DNA of 64,000 bases, taken from the NCBI RefSeq assembly GCF_026153205.1, contig NZ_JAPFBW010000027.1, forward strand, positions 34,617 through 98,616, written 5' to 3'. Both the position numbers and the translations under genes were made by a program. The stretch comes from Aquabacterium sp. A7-Y (GTDB taxonomy: Bacteria; Pseudomonadota; Gammaproteobacteria; Burkholderiales; Burkholderiaceae_C). Within the stretch, counting starts at the first letter, position 1, and every line of letters begins with the position of its first letter. Below, in pieces: positions 28,128-36,581 of the stretch. Under the pieces are notes generated by a model that was not told the DNA's origin, made no database searches, and was given only the letters and a program-made list of their open reading frames with translations.

Positions 28128-30074
28128 TCAGCCGGCGGCGGGCAGCGCTTGCGGCGGCAGGCCGCGGCGCTCCAGATCGATCATGCGCAGGTACAGCTGT
28201 TCGAGGTCCGCCGCGAAGCGGCCGCCGTCGAACAGCGGGAAGCTGGCGCGGCCGGCGTCGAGGCGCTGGCGCAGCGCCTGCAGGCGCGGCCGGTCGTTGA
28301 GCAGCTCGATCACCAGGGCCTCGTAGTGCTCGACGCTGGTGCACACCAGTTCGCCCAGGCCCACGGCATGCAGCAGGCTGGCGGCCACGCGCGAGGCGAA
28401 GCTGTCGCCCATCAGCGTCACCAGCGGCACGCCCATCCACAAGGCGTCGCTCGCCGTCGTGTGGGCATTGCAGGGCCAGTTGTCGAGCATCAGGTCGGCC
28501 ACCGGCAGGCGCGCCAGGTGCGCCTCGACGCCGGCGCGCGGGGCGAACACCAGGCGTGCCGGGTCGAGGCCGCGGGCTTCGGCCTCGCGCTGCAGGTTGC
28601 GCGTGGCCTGCGGGTTGTCGGCCAGCAGCCACAGCACGCTGTTCGGCACCGCCTTCAGGATGCGGACCCAGGCGTCGAAGGTGTCGGGCGAGAGCTTGAA
28701 GCTCTGGTTGAAGTTGCCGAGCACCAGGGCGTCCTCGGCGAGGCCCCAGCGGGCCCGGCTGTCGGCCGCGGGGCGGGGGCGGCGGCCGTCGTTGGGCTGG
28801 TAGCTGTGCGGCAGCTGCGCAATCTTCTCGCTGTACCAGTCGGCGTGTTCGAGCGGCGTGACCACCCGGTCGCCGACGATGTAGTCGATATAGTCGGCGC
28901 CGCAGGTGCCGGGGAAGCCGAGGAAGGCCACCTGCACCGGCGCGGGCCGGTAAGCGAACAAGCGCATCCGGTTGCCGTAGGTGTGTCCCTTCAGGTCGAC
29001 CAGGATGTCGATCCCGTCGGCGTGGATGCGCCGCGCCATCTGCTCTTCCGACATGCCGGTCATGTCGACGAAGTGTTCGCAGGCGCCGCGCACCCGCCGC
29101 AGCACCACGCTGCCGTCGTCCTTGCCGTGCGAGTACAGCGTCACCTCGAAGCGCTCGGTGTCGCGCCGTTCGAGCGCCTCGACCATCAGCAAGGTGGTGG
29201 CATGGCTGTGGAAGTCGGACGAGACATAAGCGACGCGGATGCGGCGTGCTTCGCCCTCGGCCGGCACGCGACGGCGCGGCAGCGGCACGACGCCCGCGGC
29301 ACACTTCACGGCCACCTGTTCGGTGGCCTTCCTGAACAGTGCGGGCGGCGTTTCGATGGCGGTCAGCGACCACACGGCCCCTTCGCCCTGGGTGCCGCCG
29401 GCGCGCACGTCCATCTCCGTGAGCGATTTCACGATGTCCTGGCGGGCGGCCTCGAAGCCGTCCCACACGCAGGCGTACTGCCGCATGTGCAGCACCATCA
29501 GCTGCGCGGCAAAGCGTTTCGGGTCGAGCACATGGGCCGTGAGAAAACTCTCGGCCGACTGCTCATACATCTTGAGCGACTTGAAGGCCAGGCCCAGCCG
29601 CATGTGGATGGCCGGGTCGGCCGGCTGCAGCACCACCGCTTCCAGGTAGGCCTGCACGGCTTCGGCCGGGCGGCCGAGCTGGGCCAGCGTGATGCCGTGG
29701 TTGGTGACGAAGTGGTAGTGCTCGCGCGCCGGGCCGCTGGCATGGCGCTGGAAATAGGGCAAAGCTTCGGCGAAGCGGTGCTGCTGGATCAGGGCCATCG
29801 TCAGCAGGTGGGCGGCCTTGAAATCGTCGGGCTCGAGTTCGAGCGCACGGCGCGCCGCCTGGGCCATCTCTTCGAACTGCCCGAGGCGGTAGCGCGCGGT
29901 GGCCAGCGTGGTCCAGTCCTTGAGGCCGAAGCGCCGGTCGTGGGCCAGGCCGGCCAGCGCCGACTCGGCCTGCTGCCAGGCACCGGACAGCACCGATTGG
30001 TAGGCGCGCCGGCGCGACTGCTCGTAGTGCTTCGCGGCGGCCGCGGTGGAAGGGCTGCTCGGGCTCGGGGGCAT
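28128..30074 (-). CDS. TPR / OGT-like (SPINDLY) protein glycosyltransferase, probable flagellin glycosyltransferase
   Basis: A 648-residue protein. Residues about 15-200 are tetratricopeptide-like helices, for example [20 protein letters not shown]. From about 270 on is a GT41 catalytic region, with [51 protein letters not shown] and [21 protein letters not shown]41 enzymes attach sugars to Ser/Thr of proteins. It is directly upstream of flagellin on the opposite strand and heads the sugar operon, so flagellin is the obvious acceptor (inference). The start MPPSPS was chosen because it precedes the TPR region closely. Confidence 0.9.
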   Translation of the reverse strand: MPPSPSSPSTAAAAKHYEQSRRRAYQSVLSGAWQQAESALAGLAHDRRFGLKDWTTLATARYRLGQFEEMAQAARRALELEPDDFKAAHLLTMALIQQHRFAEALPYFQRHASGPAREHYHFVTNHGITLAQLGRPAEAVQAYLEAVVLQPADPAIHMRLGLAFKSLKMYEQSAESFLTAHVLDPKRFAAQLMVLHMRQYACVWDGFEAARQDIVKSLTEMDVRAGGTQGEGAVWSLTAIETPPALFRKATEQVAVKCAAGVVPLPRRRVPAEGEARRIRVAYVSSDFHSHATTLLMVEALERRDTERFEVTLYSHGKDDGSVVLRRVRGACEHFVDMTGMSEEQMARRIHADGIDILVDLKGHTYGNRMRLFAYRPAPVQVAFLGFPGTCGADYIDYIVGDRVVTPLEHADWYSEKIAQLPHSYQPNDGRRPRPAADSRARWGLAEDALVLGNFNQSFKLSPDTFDAWVRILKAVPNSVLWLLADNPQATRNLQREAEARGLDPARLVFAPRAGVEAHLARLPVADLMLDNWPCNAHTTASDALWMGVPLVTLMGDSFASRVAASLLHAVGLGELVCTSVEHYEALVIELLNDRPRLQALRQRLDAGRASFPLFDGGRFAADLEQLYLRMIDLERRGLPPQALPAAG

Positions 30075-30459
30075 CTCGGGGCGTCCTGCATCGTGAGGGT
30101 AACGCCTGAAATCTATCTGCGGGGCCACCCGGGCGATGCGTGAATAAGGTCGCTTGTTCCCCTGCATTTCGCGCAACCGGATCCACCGGGCGCGCACTTT
30201 TTGTTGTACGGCCTGCGCAAATAGCTCTCAAGTTCGTTCTGCAGCGGCCCGATATTGCTTGCAACGGGACATGAACCCCACGTCTCGTGGTCCGGAACAG
30301 CGACAGAGAACCGACACAACCGAAATCTCGGGTTCCCTGATGACTGCCGCCGGGCGCAGCTGGTCTTGAGGACCGGCGCGGCTGCCGGGAGCGATCCCGA
30401 CAGCCGAGGCAAAGCCGGCGTCCTCGCCGGGAGTTCATCAAACGACTAGGAGTTACACC
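30075..30459. other. Divergent control region between glycosylation operon and flagellin 1
   Basis: A 385-base gap holding the sigma28 promoter of flagellin 1 (30228-30255) and a leader of about 200 bases before its ATG. It must also hold the promoter of the glycosyltransferase operon, which I could not place. Part of it (about 30195-30230) is AT-richer than the surrounding genes. Confidence 0.6.
30228..30255 (+). promoter_or_regulatory. Predicted sigma28 promoter for flagellin 1
   Basis: TCAAGTTC at 30228-30235 and CCCGATAT at 30248-30255, spacer 12 (or 11 if read as GCCCGATA). It shares the TCAAGTT -35 box with the other late promoters here. It implies an untranslated leader of about 200 bases. 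Confidence 0.75.
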
Positions 30460-31660
30460 ATGGCAATGACCATCAACACCAATGTGGCGTCGCTCACCGC
30501 CCAGCGCAACCTGAATGCCTCCCAAGGCACGCTGGGGCACCGCCATGCAGCGCCTGTCTTCCGGCCTGCGTGTCAACAGCGCCAAGGACGATGCCGCCGG
30601 CCTGGCCATCGCCGAGCGCATGAACGCTCAGACCCGTGGCCTGAACGTGGCGGCCCGCAACGCCAACGACGGCATCTCGCTGGCTCAGACCGCCGAAGGC
30701 GCGCTGGGCAAGGTCAGCGACATGCTGCAGCGGATGCGCGAACTGGCCGTGCAATCGGCCAACGCGACCAACAGCGCCGACGACCGCAAGGCGCTGCAGG
30801 CCGAAGTCGGCCAGCTGCGCGATGAAATCGACCGCGTCGCCAAGAACACGACCTTCAACGGCAAGAAGCTGCTCGACGGTTCCTTCTCTGCCGCGAACTT
30901 CCAGGTCGGCTCCAACTCCGGCGAAAACATCACGATTTCGGCCGTGACCGACTCGTCGGCGGAAGGCCTGTCCAAGGTGGTCTACGGTTCCGCCAGCGAA
31001 ACCGACATCGACGCTGCCGGCATCACCGACCTGGCCGAGATCACCGACGGTTCGCTGGCAATCACGGTCGACGGCACCGCCTACACCCTGGGCGACCTGA
31101 AAGTGGCTCGCACCGGTGAAGAGCGCCTGGGCCAAGTGGTCGAAGCGCTCAACCGCCGCACCGCCGACACCGGCGTGACGGCCTTCCTGAAGGAAGAGGA
31201 CGACGGCGAATACACGATCGAGCTGCGTTCGTCCAAGCTGGACGCCGACGGCAGCGCCGTGGCCGTGTCGCTGACCGGCTTCGCCGCGACGACCACCGGC
31301 ATGACAACCTCTGCTTCGATCACCAACGACGACAGCACCTCGTCGGCGGGTATCGACGAGCTGTCGATCGAGACGGTGGAAGACGCCTGGCTGGCGATGA
31401 AGCAGATCGACGATTCGCTGAAGCAGATCAACGATGCCCGTGCCTCGCTGGGTGCCGTGCAGAGCCGCTTCGAGAACGCCGTCTCCAACATCCAGATCCA
31501 GACCGAGAACACCTCGGCGGCCCGCGGCCGGATCGTGGATGCCGACTTCGCCCAGGAAACCGCCAACATGTCGAAGGCGCAGATCCTGCAGCAAGCCGGC
31601 ACGGCGATGGTGGCCCAGGCCAACCAGCTGCCCCAGCAAGTGCTGTCGCTGCTGCGCTGA
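30460..31660 (+). pseudogene. fliC: Flagellin FliC1, interrupted by a one-base frameshift near codon 26
   Basis: Filament subunit. Frame 1 starts at 30460 with [20 protein letters not shown]. After GTLG the flagellin reading continues in the next frame with [20 protein letters not shown] and is intact to 31660. The switch lies at a GGGG run, 30534-30537; with three G the gene would encode 399 residues, colinear with flagellin 2. As written, frame 1 stops at 30825, and the second frame has only an ATG at 30515, which would miss the N-terminal D0 helix needed for export and polymerisation. There is no other decay and the promoter and terminator are good. It may be a sequencing error, a phase-variable slip, or a fresh mutation. 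Confidence 0.85.
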
Positions 31661-31710
31661 TCGGCGCACTGCCTGGCGCTCGCCCCTGGCGGGTGGGCGC
31701 TTTGGGACCA

Positions 31711-31735
31711 CGCCCGGCTTTGCCGGGCGTTTTTC
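31711..31735 (+). terminator. Rho-independent terminator after flagellin 1
   Basis: A perfect 8-base stem CGCCCGGC (31711-31718) pairing with 31722-31729, a TTT loop and a following TTTTT run, 50 bases past the flagellin 1 stop. It should separate the two flagellin transcripts. Confidence 0.85.
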
Positions 31736-31878
31736 ATTGTCGGGTCAAAACAAGCCCCTTTCTCCCCACCTTTTCCACCTTTCACCCACCCCCCACCTCC
31801 CCAAAAATGGCGGTACCGAAAGCGGTAGTCCCGGCGCCCAGAGCCGGATCTTGATCCTGGTTCTCAAGGAGAGCTGCC

Positions 31879-33081
31879 ATGCCTCAAACGATCAACACGA
31901 ACATTGCTTCGCTGACCGCTCAGCGAAACCTGAACTCGTCGCAGAGTTCCTTGTCCACCTCGATGCAGCGCCTGTCCTCGGGCCTGCGGGTCAACAGCGC
32001 CAAGGACGACGCTGCCGGCCTGGCGATCGCCGAGCGCATGAGCACCCAGGTGCGCGGCCTCACCGTCGCCGCCCGCAACGCCAACGACGGCATCTCGCTG
32101 GCCCAGGTCGCCGAAGGGTCGCTGGGCAAGGTCAGCGACATGCTGCAGCGCATGCGCGAGCTCGCGGTGCAGTCGTCCAATGCGACCAACAGCGAGGACG
32201 ACCGCAAGGCGTTGCAGGCCGAAGTCGGCCAGCTGCGCGATGAAATCAACCGCGTCGCCAAGCAGACCGCCTTCAACGGCCAGAAACTGCTCGACGGGTC
32301 GTTCTCGGCCGCCACCTTCCAGGTCGGCGCCAACTCCGGCGAAACCATCACGATTGCCGCTTTGACCGACGCCTCCGCCGAAGGTTTGTCCAAGGTGGTC
32401 TACGGCGAGGCCAGCGAAGGCGACATCGACGCCTCGGCCATCACCGACCTGACCGCCATCACCGACGGCTCGCTCGCGATCACGGTCGGGACCGAGACCT
32501 TCACGCTGGGAGACCTCGCCGTCGCCCGCACCGGCGCCGAGCGCATGGGCCAGGTGGTCGAAGCGATCAACCGCCGCACCTCCGACACCGGCGTCGTCGC
32601 CTTCCTGAAGCAGGAAGACGACGGCCAGTACACGGTCGAGCTGCGGTCGTCCAACCTGGACGCCGACGGCAGCGCCGTGGCGGTCACGCTGGCCGGCTTC
32701 GCGACCGCCACCACCGGCTTGACCACCACGCCTGCGATCACCAACAGCGACGCCACCTCCAGCGCCGGCATCGACGAACTGTCGATCGAGACGGTCGAGG
32801 ACGCCTGGCTGGCCCTCAAGCAGATCGACGACGCGCTGGGCCAGATCAACGGCGCGCGCGCCACGCTGGGTGCCGTGCAGAGCCGCTTCGAGAACGCCGT
32901 CTCCAACATCCAGATCCAGTCGGAGAACACCTCCGCCGCCCGTGGCCGCATCATGGACGCCGACTTCGCCTCGGAAACGGCGAACCTGTCGCGCGCCCAG
33001 ATCCTGCAGCAGGCCGGCAACGCGATGGTGGCCCAGGCCAACCAGCTGCCCCAGCAAGTGCTCAAGCTGCTGCAGGGCTGA
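31879..33081 (+). CDS. fliC: Flagellin FliC2
   Basis: Intact 400-residue flagellin with N-terminal D0/D1 ([40 protein letters not shown]) and C-terminal D1/D0 ([20 protein letters not shown] to [13 protein letters not shown]). It is very close to flagellin 1 throughout, which suggests tandem duplication with continuing homogenisation. AAGGAGAG precedes the ATG by 7 bases. Unlike flagellin 1 I see no sigma28 box in the 140 bases between the upstream terminator and this gene. It is the only flagellin readable without a frameshift. Confidence 0.97.
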   Translation: MPQTINTNIASLTAQRNLNSSQSSLSTSMQRLSSGLRVNSAKDDAAGLAIAERMSTQVRGLTVAARNANDGISLAQVAEGSLGKVSDMLQRMRELAVQSSNATNSEDDRKALQAEVGQLRDEINRVAKQTAFNGQKLLDGSFSAATFQVGANSGETITIAALTDASAEGLSKVVYGEASEGDIDASAITDLTAITDGSLAITVGTETFTLGDLAVARTGAERMGQVVEAINRRTSDTGVVAFLKQEDDGQYTVELRSSNLDADGSAVAVTLAGFATATTGLTTTPAITNSDATSSAGIDELSIETVEDAWLALKQIDDALGQINGARATLGAVQSRFENAVSNIQIQSENTSAARGRIMDADFASETANLSRAQILQQAGNAMVAQANQLPQQVLKLLQG

Positions 33082-33119
33082 TCGTCGGGGCGCCTCGGCG
33101 CAGCTACCCGCCTTCGTCG

Positions 33120-33145
33120 GCCCACCCGGGGAAACCCTGGTGGGC
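33120..33145 (+). terminator. Weak hairpin after flagellin 2
   Basis: A 7-base stem GCCCACC/GGTGGGC (33120-33126 with 33139-33145) about 40 bases past the stop, followed by TGTTCGTG rather than a clean T run. A possible terminator or 3' stabiliser. Confidence 0.4.
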
Positions 33146-33162
33146 TGTTCGTGTTCGGGGCC

Positions 33163-33189
33163 TCAAGTTCCGCGGCGACCGGCCGATAC
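33163..33189 (+). promoter_or_regulatory. Predicted sigma28 promoter for fliD
   Basis: TCAAGTTC at 33163-33170, an 11-base spacer and GCCGATAC at 33182-33189, 46 bases before the fliD ATG. Near-perfect match to the late flagellar promoter pattern used elsewhere in this window. Confidence 0.85.
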
Positions 33190-33235
33190 GCACCTATGAG
33201 GGTCTGCCGACCCCACCCATTCAAGGAGCCCACCC

Positions 33236-34621
33236 ATGGCCATCTCGTCTCCCGGCATCGGTAGCGGCCTCGACGTCAGCAGCATCGTCGAGCAGCTGGT
33301 GACGCTCGAACGCCGGCCCATCGAGCAGCTCACCGCACAGAAGACGACCCTGCAGTCCAAGCTCTCGGCCTTCGGCCTGATGCAGAGCTACACGGTCAAT
33401 GTGCAGGACGCCGTGAACAAGCTCACCAGCGCCAGCCTGTGGACGCAGACCAAAGCCCTGACCACCGATACCAGCGTGAGCGCGACGTCGACGGCCACGG
33501 CGGTGAGCGCCACCTACAGCGTGGACGTCACCCAGCTGGCGCAGGCGCAGACCCTGGCCTCGGGCCCCTACGCCAGCACCACCACGGCCCTGGGCGCGGG
33601 CACGCTCACGATCACCGCCGCCAAGGTAGGTAGCACCGGCGTCGACGTCGTGATCGACGCGGACGACACCCTGGAAGACGTGCGCACCAAGATCAACGCC
33701 GCCGACGCAGGAGTGAGCGCCTCCATCGTCAAGGACGGCGCCGGCTCGCGTCTGGTGCTGCGCAGCACCGCCACCGGCGAGGACAACGCGGTGAGCATCG
33801 CAGCCACTGGCGATCCCGCACTGCAGCAGCTCAGCTACGACCCCAACCTCACCACCGGCCAGATGAGCCAGGTGCAGGCGGCGAAAAACGCCAAGATCAA
33901 GATCGACGGACTGGAGGTGGTCTCGGCCACCAACACCTTCGACGGCTCGGTCGAGGGCCTGAAACTGACGGTCAGCAAGACCACCACCAGCCCGGTGCAG
34001 GTCAAGGTCGGCACCGACACCGAGGCGATGCGCAAGGCCGTCGACGACTTCGTCAAGGCCTACAACGACATCAACAAGTACATCAGCGACCAGACCAAGT
34101 ACAACGAGGACACCAAGGTCGCCGGCACCCTGCAGGGCGACCGCTCCACCTTGTCGCTGCAGAGCCAGCTGCGTGCCGTGCTGACGCAGAGCAGCGCGGC
34201 CTCCACGGCGTTCCCGCGCCTGTCGGACCTGGGGCTGGAGATCCAGCGCGACGGCTCGCTCAAGGTCAACAACACCAAGCTGAACGCGGCGATGAACAAC
34301 AACCTCGAACAGCTGGGCAAGGCCTTCTCGAACAACGACACCGCCCAGCCGGCCAACAACGGCTTCGCGGTGCGCATCAAGGCGCTCACCTCGGCCCTGC
34401 TGAAGACCGACGGGCTGGTCTCCACCCGCACTCAGGGGCTGCGCGACAGCATCGAGCGCAACGAGGACCAGGTCGCCAAGATGGAAGACCGGGTGGCCGC
34501 GGTGCAGGCGCGCCTGCTGCGCCAGTACAGCGCAATGGACAGCAGCATCAGCAAGCTCAACGGCCTCAACAGCTACGTCACCCAGCAACTCGCCGCACTG
34601 GCCAAGAACTACGGCAAGTGA
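33236..34621 (+). CDS. fliD: Flagellar filament cap protein FliD
   Basis: HAP2 cap that folds flagellin subunits at the filament tip, 461 residues. The N-terminus ISSPGIGSGLDVSSIVEQLV and the C-terminal coiled region NQDQVAKMEDRV-like with QYSAMDSSISKLNGLNSYV are diagnostic. CAAGGAG lies upstream of the ATG. It has its own sigma28 promoter and is followed by fliS. Confidence 0.97.
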   Translation: MAISSPGIGSGLDVSSIVEQLVTLERRPIEQLTAQKTTLQSKLSAFGLMQSYTVNVQDAVNKLTSASLWTQTKALTTDTSVSATSTATAVSATYSVDVTQLAQAQTLASGPYASTTTALGAGTLTITAAKVGSTGVDVVIDADDTLEDVRTKINAADAGVSASIVKDGAGSRLVLRSTATGEDNAVSIAATGDPALQQLSYDPNLTTGQMSQVQAAKNAKIKIDGLEVVSATNTFDGSVEGLKLTVSKTTTSPVQVKVGTDTEAMRKAVDDFVKAYNDINKYISDQTKYNEDTKVAGTLQGDRSTLSLQSQLRAVLTQSSAASTAFPRLSDLGLEIQRDGSLKVNNTKLNAAMNNNLEQLGKAFSNNDTAQPANNGFAVRIKALTSALLKTDGLVSTRTQGLRDSIERNEDQVAKMEDRVAAVQARLLRQYSAMDSSISKLNGLNSYVTQQLAALAKNYGK

Positions 34622-34710
34622 GCCTTGCCGCGCCCCGCGTCGCGCGGTGGTGCGGCCCCCGGACCGCCTTTTTCGGGGCTTGTGACGGGCGGAAACGGCA
34701 GAAAATCCGT

Positions 34711-34738
34711 TCAAGTTGCACAACCCGGACGCCGATAA
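34711..34738 (+). promoter_or_regulatory. Predicted sigma28 promoter for fliST
   Basis: TCAAGTTG at 34711-34718 and a perfect GCCGATAA at 34731-34738, spacer 12, lying 35 bases before the fliS ATG. The chaperone genes therefore need not depend on read-through from fliD. Confidence 0.87.
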
Positions 34739-34772
34739 CTCTTCTGACAGGTTCAACAAAAGAGTCCTCACC

Positions 34773-35180
34773 ATGTTTGCACCGTTCAGAAGCCAGGCCA
34801 GTGCTTACGGCCGCGTCCAGGTCGAAACCACCGTTTCCGGCGCCGATCCCCACACCCTGGTGGTCATGCTGTTCGACGGCGCCCTGAGCTCGATCGCCGC
34901 CGCCCGCGGCGCGCTGCAGCGACAGGACGTGGAAGCCAAGGGCAAGAACATCGGTCGCGCGGTGCGCATCGTCGAGGAAGGCCTGCGCGGCGGGCTGAAC
35001 CGCCCTGCCGGCGGCGAACTGGCCGAGAACCTCAACAGCCTCTACAGCTACATCAACGCCCGCCTGACGCACGCCAACCTGAAGAACGACGAAGCCGCCC
35101 TGCAGGAGTGCCACGACCTGCTGACCGGCCTGCGCGACGCCTGGACGCAGATGCAAGCTCCCCAAAAGAACGCAGCCTGA
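34773..35180 (+). CDS. fliS: Flagellin export chaperone FliS
   Basis: Cytoplasmic chaperone that keeps flagellin from polymerising before export, 135 residues. Typical features are YGRVQVETTVSGADPHTLVV, MLFDGAL and SLYSYINARLTHANLKND. The ATG at 34773 was chosen because the sigma28 promoter at 34711-34738 lies just upstream; a longer frame from 34716 would overlap that promoter. Confidence 0.96.
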   Translation: MFAPFRSQASAYGRVQVETTVSGADPHTLVVMLFDGALSSIAAARGALQRQDVEAKGKNIGRAVRIVEEGLRGGLNRPAGGELAENLNSLYSYINARLTHANLKNDEAALQECHDLLTGLRDAWTQMQAPQKNAA

Positions 35181-35191
35181 AAGACCGATCG

Positions 35192-35542
35192 ATGAGCACC
35201 GAAGTGACGACCGCCTCCCCTCTGAAGCTGGAGATCGCGATGGAAGACAAGGCACTGCTCGGCTACTACGAAGCCATCGAGCAAGCCAGCGAGGACATGC
35301 TGCAGGCTGCCCGCGACGGCGACTGGGACCGTGTCGTCAAGCTCGAAGGCGCTTGCGCGGTACTGATCTCCCAGCTCAAGCACGCCGCCGCCAGCCGCGA
35401 CCTGGACGCCGAGGAAGCGCGCCGCAAGAGCAAGATCATGCAGCGCATCCTGCGCAACGACGCCCAGATCCGCAACCTGGCCGAGCCCTGGCTGGAAGAC
35501 CTGGACCGGCTGCTGGCGGGCTCGCCGAAGCTGGTCCACTGA
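35192..35542 (+). CDS. fliT: FliT-family flagellar chaperone/regulator
   Basis: A 116-residue helical protein 11 bases after fliS. YYEAIEQASEDMLQAARDGD and WDRVVKLEGACAVLI match the FliT pattern (FliD chaperone and, in enterics, an anti-FlhDC factor). A start at 35192 follows a purine-poor region, but the frame upstream lies inside fliS. Confidence 0.85.
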   Translation: MSTEVTTASPLKLEIAMEDKALLGYYEAIEQASEDMLQAARDGDWDRVVKLEGACAVLISQLKHAAASRDLDAEEARRKSKIMQRILRNDAQIRNLAEPWLEDLDRLLAGSPKLVH

Positions 35543-35582
35543 ACCGGCCGGAAGCCGCCACGACGGTCCGTAGCGCCCACCG

Positions 35583-36349
35583 ATGGACACCACGCCGCCC
35601 CCGCACAGACGCCGCCTCAGCCCGAGGCCAGGCTGGACGACTTCCGGGTCGCCGAGCCCTTCGAGATCGAGGCGCTGCTGCAGCAAATGGTGAGCGAACG
35701 CGTGCTGGTGACCATCGCCACGCCCGGCGGTGCCTGCTACACCACCAACGTCTGGGAAGTCGATCGCGCCAAGGGTGTGGTCCGCTTCACCGCCGACCGC
35801 CTGGACCCGCAGCTCTCGCGCGTGCTCGACGCCGAGGATGCGGTGGCGGTGGCCTACCTCGACAGCATCAAGATCCAGTTCGACGTGCACGGCCTGGTGC
35901 AGGTGCATTCCGGCACCCGCAGCAGCGCGCTGAACTGCAGCTTCCCGCCCGAGGCCTTCCGCTTCCAGCGCCGCGCCAGCTATCGGGTACGGCCGCTGGT
36001 CAACATGCCCCCGACCGCCACCTTCCGCCATCCCGCGATCCCGGAGATGGCCCTGGAGCTGCGGGTGCTGGACATCAGCATCGGCGGCGTGGCGCTGCTG
36101 ATCCCCGAGAACGTGCCGGTGGTGGAGCCGGGCGTGCTGGTCTCGCGGGTGCAGATCGACCTCGACGCCGAGACCCGGCTGCAAGCCGCCGTGCGTGTGG
36201 CCCACGTGACCTCGATGCTGGACAACAGCAAGGGCGTGCGCATCGGCTGCGAGCTGGAGAACCTGAACGGCGAGTCGCTGCGCTTGCTGCAGCGTTTCAT
36301 CGACCAGACTCAGAAGCGGCGCCGCATGATGGCGCTGGACGGCTCCTGA
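35583..36349 (+). pseudogene. ycgR: c-di-GMP flagellar brake protein YcgR, apparent one-base frameshift near codon 7
   Basis: YcgR binds c-di-GMP and slows the motor. The PilZ domain is intact, with RRASYRVRP and DISIGG. The YcgR N-terminal domain is also recognisable upstream of the only in-frame ATG (35687): LDDFRVAEPFEIEALLQQ is encoded before it, yet that frame has no ATG, GTG or TTG back to the stop at 35540. An ATG at 35583 in another frame joins it perfectly if one C is added to the CCCCC run at 35598-35602, giving a 255-residue protein. As written, only a truncated 220-residue product from 35687 is possible. Sequencing error or real mutation. Confidence 0.75.
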
Positions 36350-36380
36350 ACCCGCCCGCACCCCGTTCGCTGGCTTGCCG

Positions 36381-36400
36381 AGGCGCCCCGAAGGGCGCCT
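36381..36400 (+). terminator. Hairpin after ycgR
   Basis: A perfect 8-base stem AGGCGCCC with a CGAA tetraloop, 31 bases past the ycgR stop and upstream of the motA promoter. There is no long T run, so efficiency is uncertain. Confidence 0.5.
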
Positions 36401-36491
36401 TGCTGTTGGTGCGCCAGAAAGGCGGCCAAAGCCGGACGACAACGGGGCGATTTGCCTGCCTATTCACGGCTTATCGGCACCCCGGCCTCCC

Positions 36492-36518
36492 TCAAGTCGT
36501 CCGACGCCCCGCCGATAA
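36492..36518 (+). promoter_or_regulatory. Predicted sigma28 promoter for motAB
   Basis: TCAAGTCG at 36492-36499, an 11-base spacer and a perfect GCCGATAA at 36511-36518, 63 bases before the motA ATG. This is the clearest sigma28 box in the window together with that of fliS. Confidence 0.9.
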
Positions 36519-36581
36519 ACCAGTGAACACCGGTTCGGGCGCGTCAGCGTCTCCGCACTTCTCTCGGAAAGAACGTAGAAC

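Noticed and set aside
31800..31830. Possible sigma54 site (TGGCGG..AGC) upstream of flagellin 2
   Set aside because: Spacing between the GG and GC elements is off by one and FlhDC systems do not usually use sigma54 for flagellin.
36471..36518. Mirror TTATCGGC / GCCGATAA flanking the motA promoter, suggesting a divergent sigma28 promoter
   Set aside because: The minus-strand copy has no -35 partner at the right distance and no gene to drive there.
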